From the NCBI GenBank assembly GCA_047967505.1, contig CM106539.1: a DNA stretch of 64,000 nt. One strand, written 5' to 3'. Both the position numbers and the translations under genes were made by a program. The notes under the pieces are model-generated. The model had not been told where the DNA came from, ran no database searches, and was given only the letters and a program-made list of their open reading frames with translations. Below are positions 33,226-43,429 of the stretch, piece by piece (positions within the stretch are counted from its first letter, which is position 1; every line of letters starts with the position of its first letter). Source of the stretch: Dipteris shenzhenensis. Taxonomy: Eukaryota > Polypodiophyta > Polypodiopsida > Gleicheniales.

Positions 33226-33699
33226 CGCTAATCCCCTAACCTACCTAATCCTAGAACTAAAGCAAGGGCCTAAGCCCTTGTTGTTGCTGCAAGGGGTAGC
33301 AGCGCCAGCCCAAGGTGGCACAGCGCCCGCCCTGCCAACGGCGATGCCCGCCCACCCCTCCACCCCCTTCCCCCCTCGCTCGTCCCGTGCCCTCAGGCCC
33401 CTCCCCGCCCCACGGCCTCAGACCCTTGCCTCCATGCCCTTCCCCCCCCACCCGCTCGCCCCGTGCCCTTGGCCCCCTCCCCTCCCCACACTCCCTCCCC
33501 TCCCCACACTCCCTCCCCACCTCCCCTTGACCCTCCCCTCCACCCGCCCCTCACCCGCCCCTCCACCCTCCCCTCCCCTCCACCCTCCACCTCCCTCACC
33601 TCCCCTCTGTTCGGCCCCCCCCGCCGCTACTCGACAACCCCCCCGACTGCTGCAACATGAAAAATAAATAAATAAATTAATTAATCTGAAATAAAAAAA

Positions 33700-33900
33700 C
33701 CCTAACCTAATCCTCATTCTATCCTAGGTTAGTTTAACCTAGGTTAGGTTAGTCTAACTTAGTTAGGTTTAACCTAGGTTAGTTTAACTAACCTTCAGTT
33801 AGTAACTAGCTATAGTTAGTTAAACTAGTTAGGTTAACCTCCCAGTTACAATAACTGGAAGAATATAAGCTAGTTAATCTAACTAGAATTAACTTGGTTC
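33700..33900. repeat. AACCTAGGTT / GTTAG palindromic low-complexity tract
   Basis: The self-complementary decamer AACCTAGGTT and relatives (TTAACCTAGGTTAGG, AGTTAGTTAAACTAGTTAGG) recur about every 10-30 bp. Confidence 0.8.
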
Positions 33901-34459
33901 AAACCCCTCAGTTGGACTTAAAGTCCATTCACACCACCCTTAAGACCCCCCCCAAAATCCAAATTTACCCCTACTTTAACCCTCGTAACTCATCCGTTTG
34001 GGACCCAAACTAGACCCCATTTGAACCAAGATTTCACACACGAAAACACCACACTATGGGGTATTTTTCTAGCCCATTTCACACCATTTCGGCATCCCTA
34101 GCACTTGCTCATTTGCGCCCCTGTGTGGGCCTCGTTTCGCACAAATTCGCTCGTATCTTCACGCCATGACCTCTGATTAACGATTCGTCTGCACCGGCAC
34201 AGTTCCCTACACATGTAGGACAATCTTAGGCACATTATTAACACGACGGTCCCTACACAAACTAATCCCACGCTAACCCTCCCAACAAAACTACATCAAC
34301 ACCCGCACTTGCGACAGAGACGCCCTTTGCAAATCTCGCCCAATCTGCATGCAGCTACATTTCGACCAATGCCTCTGACTCCAACACTCGCCAAATTTGC
34401 ATACAACTCCGCTGCAACCACCACCCCTGACAATCCTCTACCCCGAATCCCCCCTTGAG

Positions 34460-34805
34460 ATTCAATCACTCCCTTTAACTCCTCCACGCCACAACATGGC
34501 TGGACACCGTCGCGACAATGATGGGGATATCGACCTCGATGCAGAGGCCTCGATGCAGAGGCTGACAATTTCTTTAATCAAAGAAATAATAACACTCAAG
34601 GCAGGCGCCCGTTGGAAAAACTAGAACTTCCCAAATATAATGGTAGGGGAGATCCAGCCTGATTCCTCCCCATCATTTTGATGCCGCATGCCAAGCAGGT
34701 GGAGATCAATCCCATGAAACCAAGGTGGCTTGGTTTCCCATAGCCTTAACTGATGAAGCGTCTGAATGGTACCTCAACCTTCTAGTAGAAGAGCGCGCCA
34801 CAGAT
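34460..34805 (+). pseudogene. Gypsy gag N-terminal piece
   Basis: After MAGHRRDNDGDIDLDAEAS the sequence resembles gypsy capsid in shifting frames: LEIPKYNGRGDP, INPMKPRWLGFPIALTDEAS and EWYLNLLVEERATDQ (the FP-LT-A-EWY pattern). Homology then jumps directly into RNase H at ~34808, so the rest of gag, protease and RT are deleted. Confidence 0.7.
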
Positions 34806-34807
34806 CA

Positions 34808-35052
34808 ACTATACCACCACAAAAAGAGAAGTCCTAGCAATGGTGTATAGTGTAAAGAAATTTCGGCACTATCTATTGGCAAATGATTTTGTCTTCTACA
34901 CCGACCATCAAGCATTGCTTTATCTTGTGAACCGTCCGTGTACAACAGGAAGAATAACCAGATGGCTCCTCTTGCTTCAAGAATTCAACTTCAAAATAGT
35001 GGTCTGCAAAGGTGCCCAACACTACATTGCAAAGGTGCCCAACACTACATTG
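34808..35052 (+). pseudogene. Gypsy RNase H C-terminal half, frameshifted by a 23 bp duplication
   Basis: YTTTKREVLAMVYSVKKF, RHYLLANDFVFYTDHQALLY, LVNRPCTTGRITRW and LLLLQEFNFKIVVCKGAQHY follow the family pattern and closely match the minus-strand copy at 22.5-23.2 kb. CAAAGGTGCCCAACACTACA plus TTG is present twice in tandem (35007-35029 and 35030-35052). As 23 is not a multiple of three, the frame shifts here. Confidence 0.9.
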
Positions 35053-36367
35053 CCGATCACATGTCTTGTGTCAAGTCAGGAGAAGAAGCCACTGGAGTAG
35101 AAGGCGACTTACCAGATGCCACACTATTTCAAATAGATGATGTTCTAGAGTGGTGTGGAGATATCATTAGGCACTTAATGGCAGGAAGACCACCCCCTAA
35201 AATGAAAGCAGTAGATGCCAAAAAATTGATTCTAAAGGCTGCACCCTATCAACTCATTGCAGGACAACTGTACAAGATAAGCAAGGACCAGATATTAAGA
35301 AGATGTGTAATGCCTCATGAGATCATGCCAATCCTGAGTGAAGTCCATGAAGGCATTGCAGGAGGGCACTTCCAAGGGGAAGCCACAACAAGAAAAGTTA
35401 TCCTAGCAGGCTATTGGTGGTCAACATTGTGGGTAGATGCCTATGAATATGTAAAAGGCTGTGATGTATGCCAACGGACTACTAAACCACAACACAAAGA
35501 CTTCAATCCCCTAACCACAGTTGTTGCACAAAAAACATTTGAAAAATGGGGGATTGACTATGTGGGTCCCATCCATCCAGCAGCAAAAGGAACACAGGCA
35601 CGCTACATCATTGTGGCCACTGATTACTTTAACAAATGGACTGAAGCTAAAGCAGTCAGAAAGGTAGATGCTAGAAGCACAACAAGATTCCTATACAAAA
35701 ATGTGATTACCCAATTCGGATGCCCCATTGAAATCGTGTCGGATAGAGGCACACATTTTGTCAATGAGGTAATACAAGAACTCTTGTCTAGCTTTACGGT
35801 AATCCATAGAAAAAGCACACCCTACTACCCCCAAGGGAATGGATAGGCCGAATCCACCAACAAAATAATATGCATTATCCTCACCAAGGTAGTAGAACCA
35901 CAACGTTTTGATTGGGTAGACAAACTGAATGCAGCCTTATGGGCATACAGAACCACACTCAAGGTCAGTACAAGGAACACACCTTTTCAATTGGTGTACG
36001 GCCTTGAAGCTATGGTCCCACTAGAATTTTTAATACCAAGCCTATGCATAGTAGTACAGGAACGCATATGGGAGACCATGAATCCTTGAAAGAAAGGCTC
36101 TATCAATTGGAGAAGCATACAGAGACAAGACTAGTCGCCTACCATGCCATGACAATAGAAAAACGCAGAAGAAAGGCATGGTTTGATGGAAATCTTAAAG
36201 CTAAAGACATCAACGAAAGCGACATAGTCCTGTTATACAATGCCAAAGTACACAAGGGGAAACTAAAGTATCTAAGTCAAGGACCATACCGGGTACGAAA
36301 GATGAATCCCATCGGACTTGTGCTGCTAGAAAACGTAGATTTGGGAAACCAAGTCTTCCTTAGTTAG
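35053..36367 (+). pseudogene. Gypsy integrase, one stop and one shift
   Basis: Linker (DDVLEWCGDIIRHLMAGRPP), H2C2 zinc-binding (HEGIAGGHF ... KGCDVCQRTTK), and the catalytic core with GIDYVGPI (Asp), SDRGTHFVNEV (Asp) and PQGNG, TAG, AEST (Glu): the TAG at 35844-35846 replaces the usual Gln (CAG). The core continues through WAYRTTLKVSTRNTPFQLVY; after a shift near 36040 come LYQLEKHTETRLVAYHA and the C-terminal SQGPYRVRKMNPIG. All three acidic residues are kept. Integrase joins the DNA copy to the chromosome. The original reading frame ended near 36367. Confidence 0.9.
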
Positions 36368-36841
36368 GATTAGATTGTATCACGAGCACTCACTTGCATA
36401 TGTACGTCTTTGCACATATAGGTAGCATCAATCGATTTTAACCTAGGGCTCAGAAGTGATGCCTGAGTTCTAGCTGCCCTATGAAAATCCCAGCAACAAA
36501 ATAACATATAGTTAGTCCCTACCTAGATACTAGGTCACGTGCACTCACACGCTTTCGCTTAGACACATAGATGATTGCATGGATAATTGTACCACACACT
36601 TTCATTCCATACTCTCAAAGCATGTATAAAAATAAGATCTCCCACAAACACAAAGAAAGATCATACCTGCATGCCAACCAATCTAATGATGAATGATACT
36701 CCACATGCACATGGATGCAGTTTCAGACAACATGCTGCCACTAAAAAGGATGCGCAGAAAGAGCCCACTGCCTCAACCACGAGACCCCTCCAAAGTTCGC
36801 AACCATCTACATCCTCTTAGCCACGACGACCATAGGCATTT

Positions 36842-37558
36842 GTGGTCCAGAGCGATAGCTCCGAAGAGGATTCAGTGCATGACCAAGAAGAACAAATGCC
36901 ACCCCAGTCACCACCGGCCTACACAACCATTGACGAGGCCCAGTCACTGGAACTTGTTTGGCTACCCACGTCGACTTATGCTCTTTCCCAAGAAGCAACA
37001 TCTTACTTAGAGCAAAGGGGTCTAGGTAGTTTGCATGAGAGCCTGAAAACCTTGGAGGACAATCCTACAATGACCACATACATTAGGGACTTTCTCCATT
37101 CTTATCACTCCAGCAATGCAAAGGTTGGCAAGTATGGTACAATCACTATACATCAGAGCCCACTAAACATTATCCTCGATAGTACAATCATTCAAAGGGC
37201 TTTCTCACTGCCAACACACGGGGCTAAATACCCTACACGGCCTATCGATGCAAATTTTCTCGAAGTACAATCTCTCCTCACCAAGGGCACACTGTTCCAT
37301 AGGGACGGCATATTGCTTCGCACAATCCTTAACCATCACCTCAAGGAAGCAGCACAATTCCTATCCACAATCCTTGGGGTTAAGTGCGGCAAGAATCGAT
37401 CCCTTCCACTCCGCACATTTGTTTTGCTGAGTAGGAAGCTAAAACAAGACTGGGTCCAGCACTTAGTCATCTTCTTTACAAAGAAACTAGATGGTTCATC
37501 AGGCCAAAAATGTAAAATTCCACACTTATTGGCTATAATCATAAAAAAAGAGCTATAA
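36842..37558 (+). CDS. Extra ORF after integrase, 238 codons, unknown function
   Basis: This open frame lies ~475 bp after the integrase stop, inside the LTR pair. It starts with an acidic Ser/Glu-rich stretch (SDSSEEDSVHDQEE), then STYALSQEATSYLEQRGLGS, LKTLEDNPTMTTYIRDFLHS, IILDSTIIQRAFSLPTHG and a basic C-terminus (FTKKLDGSSGQKCK). The pattern (short N-terminal box, then a 'LPxxG' segment) is reminiscent of plant retroelement accessory ORFs, but I cannot assign a family. It has no signal peptide or obvious membrane segment. Retention of an open frame in an otherwise broken element is notable. Confidence 0.5.
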   Translation: MVQSDSSEEDSVHDQEEQMPPQSPPAYTTIDEAQSLELVWLPTSTYALSQEATSYLEQRGLGSLHESLKTLEDNPTMTTYIRDFLHSYHSSNAKVGKYGTITIHQSPLNIILDSTIIQRAFSLPTHGAKYPTRPIDANFLEVQSLLTKGTLFHRDGILLRTILNHHLKEAAQFLSTILGVKCGKNRSLPLRTFVLLSRKLKQDWVQHLVIFFTKKLDGSSGQKCKIPHLLAIIIKKEL

Positions 37559-38006
37559 GAAAGAGAAATGACTCTCCCCCAGTCACCAAAACCAATTGAG
37601 GAGTTGGACATACCCTTCTCACCAGTATGCGAGCCGTCACCAACTTCTCCTATTATCACATTGATAAGTGCAGATGCCTTAGAAGAAATATATGTTCTGG
37701 AGGTTGGGATTGAGGAATTGCCCCACGAGATGCTGCAGCTCCGGTGCCTAACTACAACCAACATATCTCCAACAACAACAGCAATAACCAGAGCTCGAGG
37801 CAAGATCGGCACCAGAACTTAAGGAAAGATTGACACCAGAGTCTGAGGCTACAGAACCGCCCATCGATGCCATGCCAGTCGATGAGCCACAAGGGGAGCT
37901 AATGCCAGATCAACAGTATGACTATTGTATACAAGGGACTGAAATTCCATTGGAACAGCCTCCCCCAAGTACTACAGAATCATCATGATGGCTACATGGG
38001 CACCAC

Positions 38007-38622
38007 TTGTATCAGCAGTATCTCCAGACCTCATCACCGTCTGTCATTCTCCAACATCAAGCTAGCCAAATGATCCAAATGTCACAACTATTCACTAGCT
38101 TGGCCAAGGAAGAATATGCAAGAGAATTAGATAAACAAATTGCAACAGAAATCGAAGACCAATTCCAGGAAATCACCATAGAGGTCAAGGCACTTCGGGC
38201 GCAGATAGATGAGAAGGAGGTAGAAGAAGTGCGCATGAACCAAGCTCTCCAAGCTCAAGAGAAGGTAGTGAGGGATGTGACCTCCAACCTCCACCAAAGT
38301 CAAACACAGCTGACAGCAGTAGTACAAGCAACAACAATCCTACAGACCTACTATAACTCCTTGACATCCACACATGCTCAATAGACGGAGTAGTGGCACA
38401 AGCTCAACTCTAATTCACAAAGAAGAAGAGCTCCAGGATTGCAAAGACAAGCTTGAAGACATGAAACAATCTTTGGCAGTACGTGCCTTCAGCATTGACG
38501 AGCTTACAAGGGAATGCAAAATCTTAAAGGACCAACTTGCTACCGCCGCTCAAGAGGCCAGCACTTCACAAGCACAAGTCTTGGACCAATGGTCCAATAC
38601 CACTGAAGACATTCCTCAATAG
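38007..38622 (+). pseudogene. Coiled-coil accessory ORF of the gypsy element, interrupted
   Basis: Two adjacent frames (38007-38384 and 38374-38622) encode heptad-rich sequence: LAKEEYARELDKQIATEIED, ITIEVKALRAQIDEKEVEEV, QALQAQEKVVRDVTSNL, then EEELQDCKDKLEDMKQSL and IDELTRECKILKDQL. High Glu/Lys/Gln/Leu content points to a long coiled coil. A shift near 38380 and a stop at 38620 break it; similar sequence continues after 38690 (EMHSQKIIISKLKLQLL). It is probably one original protein with the ORFs on either side; role unknown. Confidence 0.5.
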
Positions 38623-38689
38623 GCAAAGGTCACCTTGCAAATGAGAAAGCTTAAGGAGGCATATACAACCATCTACCAGTAATACAAAG

Positions 38690-39194
38690 AAAAAATGAAT
38701 GAGATGCACTCCCAAAAGATAATCATCTCCAAGCTTAAACTCCAATTGCTAATGCACAACAATGAGGCATTGGAAGATAACACCAATGAAGCCCCACTAC
38801 AATGCACAACGGTGGTATACCAAGAGCTTGTGGCTGCTCTACAAGTGGAAGATCATCTCAACACACACGTGCTTATCCAATGGAAGCACCTCCAAATCAA
38901 GACATATCTGCTCATCCAACAATCAAATGGGAACGTTTCATAGAAACCAAAACCCTGCGCATAATTTGCCAAGACTTGTCTGAAGATGAGAAAAATATCT
39001 TCTGCCTGTCTACACATGTCGGGTTTATAGCACTCAGGACGGATACTTTCATTGCATATGTATGCCTCATGGGTAGTCCTCCCCTCAGGGTTATTGCAGG
39101 TTTGTTGCCATTGCTACAAAGGCCATTACTATTATTTGCAAGGCACGACATAACCGACATCCCACCCATGCAGCTGATGATCCCATCGCACTAG
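38690..39194 (+). pseudogene. Continuation of the post-integrase accessory region
   Basis: In shifting frames: QKIIISKLKLQLLMHNNEAL (38.7 kb), then KWERFIETKTLRIICQDL, SEDEKNIFCLSTHVGFIALR and SPPLRVIAGLLPLLQRPLLL (38.93-39.19 kb). Coding-like composition but no family recognised. Confidence 0.4.
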
Positions 39195-39203
39195 CAAAAA
39201 GAA

Positions 39204-40091
39204 GTGTCGAAAGATGACAAGGCTTATCTCACATCCAACTTCCCATATCTAACCACTCTTTCTACCAACCTCATAACCTCACTTACCCTTGCTGCTATTG
39301 CTGTTACCACCCTCTTAACCTTCTCCGAGCTCCATCCTAACATCTATTCCCTCCACTGTCTCTTTGGTCATGCCTCTCACCATTTTCAACTAACCCAACA
39401 GTCACAAACTTACGAGCCCCTCACACCTAGCTTCTTCCCCTCCCTTGCTAATCCTACCCTTGAGGATTACCAAGCTACTCAAACCATTTGCCCAGTTCTT
39501 CCTCCCCTCCCCTCTGCTCCCCCTTCCGCAACTAACACTCTTCCATATTTCTCCCCCATGTCCCCATATTCTCTCCCTGCCCCGTCATCACCTCCGACAC
39601 TACTTGTGCTTCCATCAGCAGAAAATGACACAGTATTTGATTTTGAATATTAGGATCTGGATAATCCAATTCGTATTCCCATGCCAAGTTCCAATGATGG
39701 GTATGATTTTGATGAGATACCACTTTCTAGTAACCCCATCAAGGAATTTGGGAGCAAATATCCTGATATGAATACTCGAGGTGGATGGACCCTAGACAAG
39801 TTTCCTACCAACCTTCGTCAGCGTCAAATTAGTGAAGGTTGGATTAGCAAGTTGGATCCACAACCTGATTGGCACTGCCCCAAGCTCTTTGATATAATCT
39901 TCTTGAAGGAGTACCTACGTGCACCTCCATGTCTCAGAACCCATCCCAAGTTCTATGCAGTTCCACAGCGTAAAAAAAGAAAAGCCAACATACATACTTT
40001 GGATGAAGATCGGACCATTAATTGGCCAATGATCGAACCATACTCTGGTGTAGAATGGAATATCCAAGAACTAAATGTGTGTGTAGAGTAG
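39204..40091 (+). pseudogene. Post-integrase ORF with a hydrophobic segment, one TAG
   Basis: A single frame runs 39204-40091 with one TAG at 39651-39653. Near the N-terminus is a hydrophobic stretch (LITSLTLAAIAVTTLLTFSE) that could be a membrane segment, followed by a Pro-rich region (VLPPLPSAPPSATNTLPYFS). After the stop comes a conserved-looking C-terminal domain: DFDEIPLSSNPIKEFGSKYP, GGWTLDKFPTNLRQRQISEG, WISKLDPQPDWHCPKLFD and YLRAPPCLRTHPKFYAVPQR. Its position after integrase and just before the 3' LTR is that of env-like ORFs in some plant gypsy elements, but no glycoprotein features are clear. The frame runs ~16 bp into the LTR. Confidence 0.5.
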
Positions 40092-41422
40092 CGGCAAAGC
40101 TCCGCTTGTACTTGCATAAGGCTAGAAATAATCCCTCTTAGAAATCCAACTTGCATGTTCTACATGCAAGTTCTACATACGACTTTTACATGCAACTCCT
40201 ACATGCAAGTTGCACATGCGAGTTTTACATGTGAGCTGTATATGTAAGTTCTACATATACGACTTCTACATGCAATTCCTACATGTGACTTGTACATGCG
40301 AGTTGTACATGCAAGTTCTACATATGACTTCTACATGCAACTCCTACATGCGACTTGTACATGCGAGTTGTACATGCAAGTTCTACATATAACTTCTACA
40401 TGCAACTCCTACATGCGACTTGTATATGCAAGTTCTACATACGACTTGTACATGCGAGCTCTACATTAAGTTCTACATGTAGAGAGAGGATATGTTACAC
40501 TTCCTATATGCAGAGAGAGAAGCTCTTCAACTTGTATAAATACCCCATAATGGAATGAAGCCCACACTCTTTGGGGCATTGTGTTGAGTTCTACTTTGGT
40601 ATTCCAAGCAATTGTCTCAAGTGTCCATGCTTCCTTGCACTCCACATCCAAAAGCATGTCCTAACCTTGCAACTCCTCCTCCCCTCTCCTCCAACCTTGC
40701 AACCCATCCTCTCCCTCTCCTCCTCCCTCCTCCTTCTCCTCCTCCCTGCTCCTCCTCCTCCTCCTCCTCCTCCCTCTTCCTCCTCCTCCTCCCTCCTCCT
40801 CCTCCTCCTCCTCCCTCCTCTCTCTTCTTTCCCCCATGCTCTTACACCTTCTTCCTCTCCCACTCCTATGCTCCCCCTAAACCCTTTGTTCCACAACCCT
40901 TAAACTCCATGATCTACGAGGGAGACGAGTTCTCTACCATGTACTCTACCCTGAACCTTGGATCCTCCTTCTAACCCTGGAACTCCTTCTAAACCTTGGA
41001 ACTCCTTCTAACCCTGGAACCTTCTTCTAAACCTTGGAACTCCTTCTAACCCTGGATTTCCTTCTAAACCTTGGAATCTCTTCTAAACTCTGGAACTCCT
41101 TCTACCCCTGGAACCTCCTTCTCAACCTTGGAACTCCTTCTAACCCTGGAACTCCTTCTAAACCCTGCAACCCCCAATGAAGACGAAAGTCTTCATTACC
41201 TCAATCATGATGAAACACGTTCCTTTTACACATGCATGCACTTTGTTTGCTTACCACACTTAAACCTACGTCTCTCATCGGAACACGACTCGAGGTCCTA
41301 AGCTACACATATACTACAATCGACAACCCCGATATATCTATAGGTAACAAAAAGCCTCAGAACCCTACATAATACTGAGAAAACCCTGCTCTTCTTACGA
41401 AAGTCGTAGGAAAGAGACAACA
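40076..41422 (+). mobile_element. 3' LTR of the 30-41 kb gypsy element (~1.35 kb)
   Basis: Starts TGTGTGTGTAGAGTAG and ends AAAGAGACAACA, paralleling the 5' LTR in order: TACATG minisatellite (40150-40490), TATAAATA at 40535-40542, CCCACACTCTTTGGGGCATT, a CTCCTCC stretch, a CCTTCTAACCCTGGAA minisatellite (40950-41180) and a CGATATAT(C/T)TATAGGT(A/G)AC block. No polypurine tract precedes it; coding-like sequence runs up to its edge, so the junction may be rearranged. Confidence 0.82.
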
Positions 41423-41523
41423 TCCTTCTAACCCTGGAATCTCTTCTAAACCCTGGAACCTCTTTCTAAACCTTGAACCTTCCTCTAACCCCTGAACTCC
41501 TCCTAAACCCTGCAACCCCCAAT
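41423..41523 (+). mobile_element. Extra LTR fragment after the 3' LTR
   Basis: TCCTTCTAACCCTGGAATCT through CTGCAACCCCCAATGA repeats the second minisatellite and its exit sequence (compare 31330-31430 and 41150-41180), placed directly after the LTR end and stopping at GTGACAGTCC. Confidence 0.7.
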
Positions 41524-41792
41524 GAGTGACAGTCCTAGGCATCAGTGAAAGAAAGGCAAGGAGTCTTTTGTCTAGTTATAAGGTCAAGAAAGAAAAACAT
41601 ATCCTAGCTCATGCTCTGATCGGAGTATTGGAAATATTTCTTTGAGTGCAAGACTAATCAAGATTCACATACTCAAATAGCTACTTCCAAAGAAAATGTG
41701 TGGAACAATACTCAATGTGTTAGTAGATTTGCTTTGATAAGGTTAGATCAATGAGATGTATTATAAAATATTACTCATAATATTACTTTATA
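41524..41792. other. Short spacer, nothing recognised
   Basis: AT-rich sequence between the LTR fragment and the duplicated segment. It contains ATGCTCTGATCGGAG, which loosely resembles a copia primer-site context but is not convincing. Confidence 0.3.
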
Positions 41793-42062
41793 GTGATGCC
41801 ATGATCCACTAACAAATTGCAAGGTGCGTTGGCACTCTGTAATAGCCAAAAAGGTAGCTATGGTATTATAAAGGGATTGTATGTTTAGGAGGACTATTCA
41901 AGAACTAGGAAAATCTCAAAAATTCCAAGAGAGCATATAAATATCATAGAAGTGAAGTGAAGAGATGTATATATATAGGGATTGTATGTTTAGGACTATT
42001 CAAGAACTAGGAAAATCTTAAAAATTCCAAGAGAGCATATAAATATCATAGAAGTGAAGAGA

Positions 42063-42160
42063 TGTCTATTCCATCATTGCTCTCTCCTTCATTTTGTCCA
42101 TCTGCACCAAGTATTCTTTGTAAGAACAAAATGAAGGAGAGAGCAATGATGGAATAGACA
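42063..42160. repeat. Perfect 35 bp inverted repeat, 28 nt loop
   Basis: The left arm 42063-42097 (TGTCTATTCCATCATTGCTC...) is the exact reverse complement of 42126-42160 (...GCAATGATGGAATAGACA). The paralogous 28.6 kb segment has only the right arm, so the left arm is new. Confidence 0.92.
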
Positions 42161-42585
42161 AGACTCTTAAAAGAAGGGGTAATGGCACCATTGCTCATGA
42201 ATCTAAATTTGTTGAAAACCAAATCAATGAGCACTAATTAAGGACCATAAATTCGAGAGGATGAGTTTTAGTTTTGAGGAAGCAAAGATATACTGAAATA
42301 CTATTGGAAAGGTGACAACTATTTAATTAGCTCAGGATCTCTTCTACACTTATTTATTTATGTATAGTTTTAAAATAAATAAAACACTATGTCCAAATTA
42401 AATATACATATACCATATAAAGGATAACCAAGCAGTAACAACTAGATCCAAAATGAGGCAAAATAGATTTTACAAAAATCTAGCCCAAATTATTGGATAT
42501 AAGAACAAGCATTCCAGGCTACACAACGAAACGAATTGATTCTAGGCTTCAAGGCTACTATCTAGATTAAAGGAAATCTAGTCCT

Positions 42586-42945
42586 ACAAAGGTATGAACT
42601 AGAGAATTCAATACAAAGATGAATGAACCTAAAAGTAGATTCTAAGAATAGGACTTCAAGTCTTGGAATACTAGCTCGAATAAATTTAAGTTAAAAGGCC
42701 ACAAATTTTAGACGCCAAGAGTAATGATGGCAAATCACATGGATAATAAGGTCACAACATTTATTACAAAGGTATGAACTAGAGAATTCAATACAAAGAT
42801 GAATGAACCTAAAAGTAGATTCTAAGAATAGGACTTCAAGTCTTGTAATACTAGCTAGAATAAATTTAAGTTAAAAGGCCACAAATTTTAGACGCCAAGA
42901 GTAATGATGGCAAATCACACGAATAATAAGGTCACAACATTTATT
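42586..42945. repeat. 180 bp tandem duplication
   Basis: Two near-identical units at 42586-42765 and 42766-42945; differences include GGAATACTAGCTCG versus GTAATACTAGCTAG. The 28-29 kb paralog has a single unit. Confidence 0.93.
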
Positions 42946-42989
42946 ACACTTTATATTATGTTACTCAATTTGCATTAGTTATCATCTTG

Positions 42990-43045
42990 TGTGTGTGTAT
43001 ACATACGTAAGTACGCACACACACACACACACACACACACATATC

Positions 43046-43076
<31 letters not shown>

Positions 43077-43097
43077 TTGTATATTATATAATATCTT

Positions 43098-43150
<53 letters not shown>

Positions 43151-43287
43151 GTATATGTATATGTGTGTGTATATATATATATGTATGTATATGTATATGT
43201 ATGTATGTATATATATATATATATGTATGTATATGTATATGTATATGTATAGGTATATGTATGTATGTATGTATGTATGTATATGTA

Positions 43288-43319
<32 letters not shown>

Positions 43320-43324
43320 CGTGT

Positions 43325-43363
<39 letters not shown>

Positions 43364-43415
43364 TGTATGTATGCATGTATATCTACGTCACACACACACA
43401 CACACACACAAAGTC
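42990..43415. repeat. Large compound microsatellite (GT, AC, CT, TA, GTAT, AG)
   Basis: Blocks in order: (GT)n, (AC)n, (GT)n, (CT)n, (TA)n, (GTATAT)n, (GTAT)n, (GT)n, (AG)n, (AC)n. Complementary blocks face each other (AC with GT, CT with AG), so the tract can fold on itself. Open frames of up to 172 codons here are artefacts. Confidence 0.97.
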
Positions 43416-43429
43416 TTCTTTGTTCCATC

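Larger units (their letters stand above)
31691..34450 (+). other. Long gypsy 5' leader with pyrimidine tracts
   Basis: About 2.8 kb lies between the primer site and gag-like sequence. It holds plain AT-rich sequence (31700-32380), CCACC/CCCTCC-rich sequence (32390-32730), CT microsatellite with CCCCC breaks (32731-33225), a GC-rich block (33270-33655) and an AACCTAGGTT-rich tract (33700-33900). The frames of ~300 residues at 32296-33239 on both strands are simple-sequence artefacts. Confidence 0.75.
41793..42985. repeat. Second copy of the 28.4 kb segment, with internal duplications
   Basis: Homologous to 28408-29340, but longer because of a ~105 bp tandem duplication (AGGGATTGTATGTTTAGGA near 41873 and 41978), a hairpin (42063-42160) and a 180 bp tandem duplication (GGTATGAACTAGAGAATTCA at 42591 and 42771). 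Confidence 0.88.

Noticed and set aside
32296-33239. Open frames of about 240-311 codons on both strands
   Set aside because: They lie on CCACC and CT simple sequence; residues are almost only Ser/Leu/Pro or Arg/Glu/Gly, with no domain.
33278-33717. Pro-rich frames up to 129 codons
   Set aside because: C-rich low-complexity DNA open in several frames on both strands.
33700-33860. Interstitial telomere repeat
   Set aside because: TTAGG and AACC words are irregular and palindromic (AACCTAGGTT) rather than tandem TTTAGGG.
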